Assembly: GCA_039807745.1 (NCBI GenBank)
Contig: JBDHRV010000016.1
Span: 1 to 38,067, forward strand
Direction of reading: 5' to 3'
Origin: JAEUMW01 sp039807745
GTDB taxonomy: Bacteria; Pseudomonadota; Gammaproteobacteria; Burkholderiales; JAEUMW01
Length of the DNA stretch: 38,067 nucleotides
Shown: positions 37,801 to 38,067 of the stretch, piece by piece
How the letters are laid out: each line of letters opens with the position of its first letter
How positions within the stretch are numbered: position 1 is the stretch's first letter
Program-made: the position numbers and the translations under genes
The notes under the pieces: generated by a model
Databases searched by the model: none
What the model was told of the DNA's origin: nothing
Seen by the model: the letters and a program-made list of their open reading frames with translations, nothing else

Positions 37801-38067
37801 CTCGTGGCTCAGGGAGCTGCTGGATGTCGACGAGGCGGAGTTCGAGTCGCTCTGGGGCGATGCTCACGCCATTCTCGCGGCGCCCCATCTGCAGCCGTTC
37901 TTCGATCCCGCGCAGTATCTGTCGGCGCGGAACGAAGTGGCGTACGTCGACGCGGCCGGTGAGGTGCGCCGCATCGATCGCGTGGTGGAACTCGCGGACG
38001 AGATCTGGGTGCTGGACTACAAGACCGGCGAGGCGCCGCAGACGGTCGGCCGCTACCGAGGGCAGCT
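34874..38067 (+). CDS. AddA-like UvrD-family helicase/nuclease, 3' end outside window
   Basis: ATP-dependent helicase-nuclease for recombinational repair of double-strand breaks. The 1064 visible residues include Walker A ACAGSGKT (21-28), motif Ia TFTRKAAQEM (52-61), the Walker B/motif II DEFQDT (394-399), motif III VGDPKQSIYRFRGAE, a late helicase motif around TVHGAKGLEAPIVW and YVAMTRAKQAL. Near the right edge the nuclease core LDYKTG gives D1048 and K1050. The end of the nuclease domain lies beyond the window. The start is GTG 34874, overlapping the stop of the AddB-like gene (GTGA), so the two subunits are translationally coupled. Confidence 0.9.
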   Translation, partial: MNRAALNGIALDPSRPVVVEACAGSGKTWLLVSRILRLLLAGAAPSEILAITFTRKAAQEMESRLREGLRVLALDADDAVRAFLAARSVPPPEVEALLRPARGLFERFLTAEPGVTISTFHGWFLEVIERAPLTDGALGRVALIEQTSGLARDAWEEFAQSLRREEARELAAHFRYLLERHDLGAVRKLLTGFLHERARWWIYTAGREDPVAFALADLRQQLSVNPDADPVAEAMADAGLRAALWTVTEALRAGSRACHARAQEIDAALAQPAAAACFAALEACFLTQKGTPNQHLAKSCSKSGGMASDAHARICERLVAARRVVTEQDVWRLHQAALPCGVQLIETYQRLKRLRDAVDFVDIEWRAWRLLSRSDHAEYMQYKLDARYRHILVDEFQDTNPLQWQTLLAWLDASAAVDRAPTVFLVGDPKQSIYRFRGAEARLFGVGARYVENSLDGSVVALNESRRSAPAVIEAVNRIFRDEPGFARHETHHRALPGRVEVLPLARAARGTPASTGHSASVLRDPLVTPRADEPEHAREIEAAQLVVGVRAIVGRWMIRDELTQRDRPAGYADILVLVRARTHLHVYEQRLREARIPYLTTRQGGLLLTLEAADLTSLLRFLVTPFADLDLAAALRSPIFSCADEDLTALARADGATWWWRLERLAHDGAASPALARAHRLLRGWLERVDRLPVHDLLDGVYFEGDVLARYAESVPDAMRDLVDANLRTFIRLALEIDAGRYPSLPRFLDELALLRRGDEEEAPDEGTVGHAGNAVRILTVHGAKGLEAPIVWLLDAHQGRRGDEANRVLVDWTPEDDRPRHFSLLTTKEARGHARDPLLAAEAALAGREDTNLLYVAMTRAKQALIVSGAEHRKADRSWYRRVADALGFGDDGGVLGENLAIAAAVHTPPSPAGVATPAAGAPAFPDPALLPGLVRPLPTGTRSAAFATAATRRGERMHLLLQHLAPPAPITDRSWLRELLDVDEAEFESLWGDAHAILAAPHLQPFFDPAQYLSARNEVAYVDAAGEVRRIDRVVELADEIWVLDYKTGEAPQTVGRYRGQ

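Overview
This is a high-GC, gene-dense chromosomal window of about 38 kb. It most likely comes from a betaproteobacterium. The pointers are a soluble NAD-linked formate dehydrogenase operon in the order fdsG-fdsB-fdsA-fdhD-fdsD, a CzcI-like/CzcC/CzcB/CzcA metal-efflux cluster in the Cupriavidus order, a Kdo hydroxylase, and the trxA/rho/rpmE and queA-tgt-yajC-secD-secF arrangements. No genus can be named from sequence alone. No rRNA, tRNA, CRISPR array, transposase or integrase was seen.

Layout. 1-1966 (minus): 5' part of typA/bipA, preceded by a ModE-like DNA-binding protein with a periplasmic-binding-type domain. This regulator diverges from the plus-strand formate dehydrogenase operon (2119-8081). 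The 146-base gap between the two start codons carries two dyads that look like operators. 8132-9551: msrA, a small lipoprotein, and a convergent secreted protein with two PsiF repeats. 9552-10092: a leader, then an AT-rich island, then a strong Rho-independent terminator with no gene in front of it (possible small RNA). 10093-10521: an unrecognised 142-aa protein. 10847-18517 (plus): gshA, then queA-tgt-yajC-secD-secF and a DedA-family membrane protein. 18545-24619 (minus): a four-gene heavy-metal RND efflux operon with a good sigma70 promoter. 24745-28189 (minus): Kdo hydroxylase, an ArnT-like lipid-linked sugar transferase and murI, packed as an envelope cluster. 28312-31521 (minus): rpmE, an NAD-type isocitrate dehydrogenase gene, rho and trxA. 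31708-38067 (plus): fdxA, then an AddB-like Fe-S nuclease and an AddA-like helicase-nuclease that runs off the window.

Functional reading. The Fds proteins form a cytoplasmic molybdenum enzyme that passes electrons from formate to NAD+, and FdhD sulfurates its cofactor. The adjacent regulator may link its expression to molybdate. The Kdo hydroxylase/ArnT-like pair suggests inner-core LPS modification. The last two genes form a RecBCD-like double-strand-break processing pair.

The observations most worth a second look are an in-frame amber codon near the apparent original start of the addB-like gene, the AT-rich orphan-terminator island at about 9.7-10.0 kb, the Kdo hydroxylase/ArnT-like pairing, and the dyads in the formate dehydrogenase control region. 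Most of the remaining sequence is conserved housekeeping DNA.
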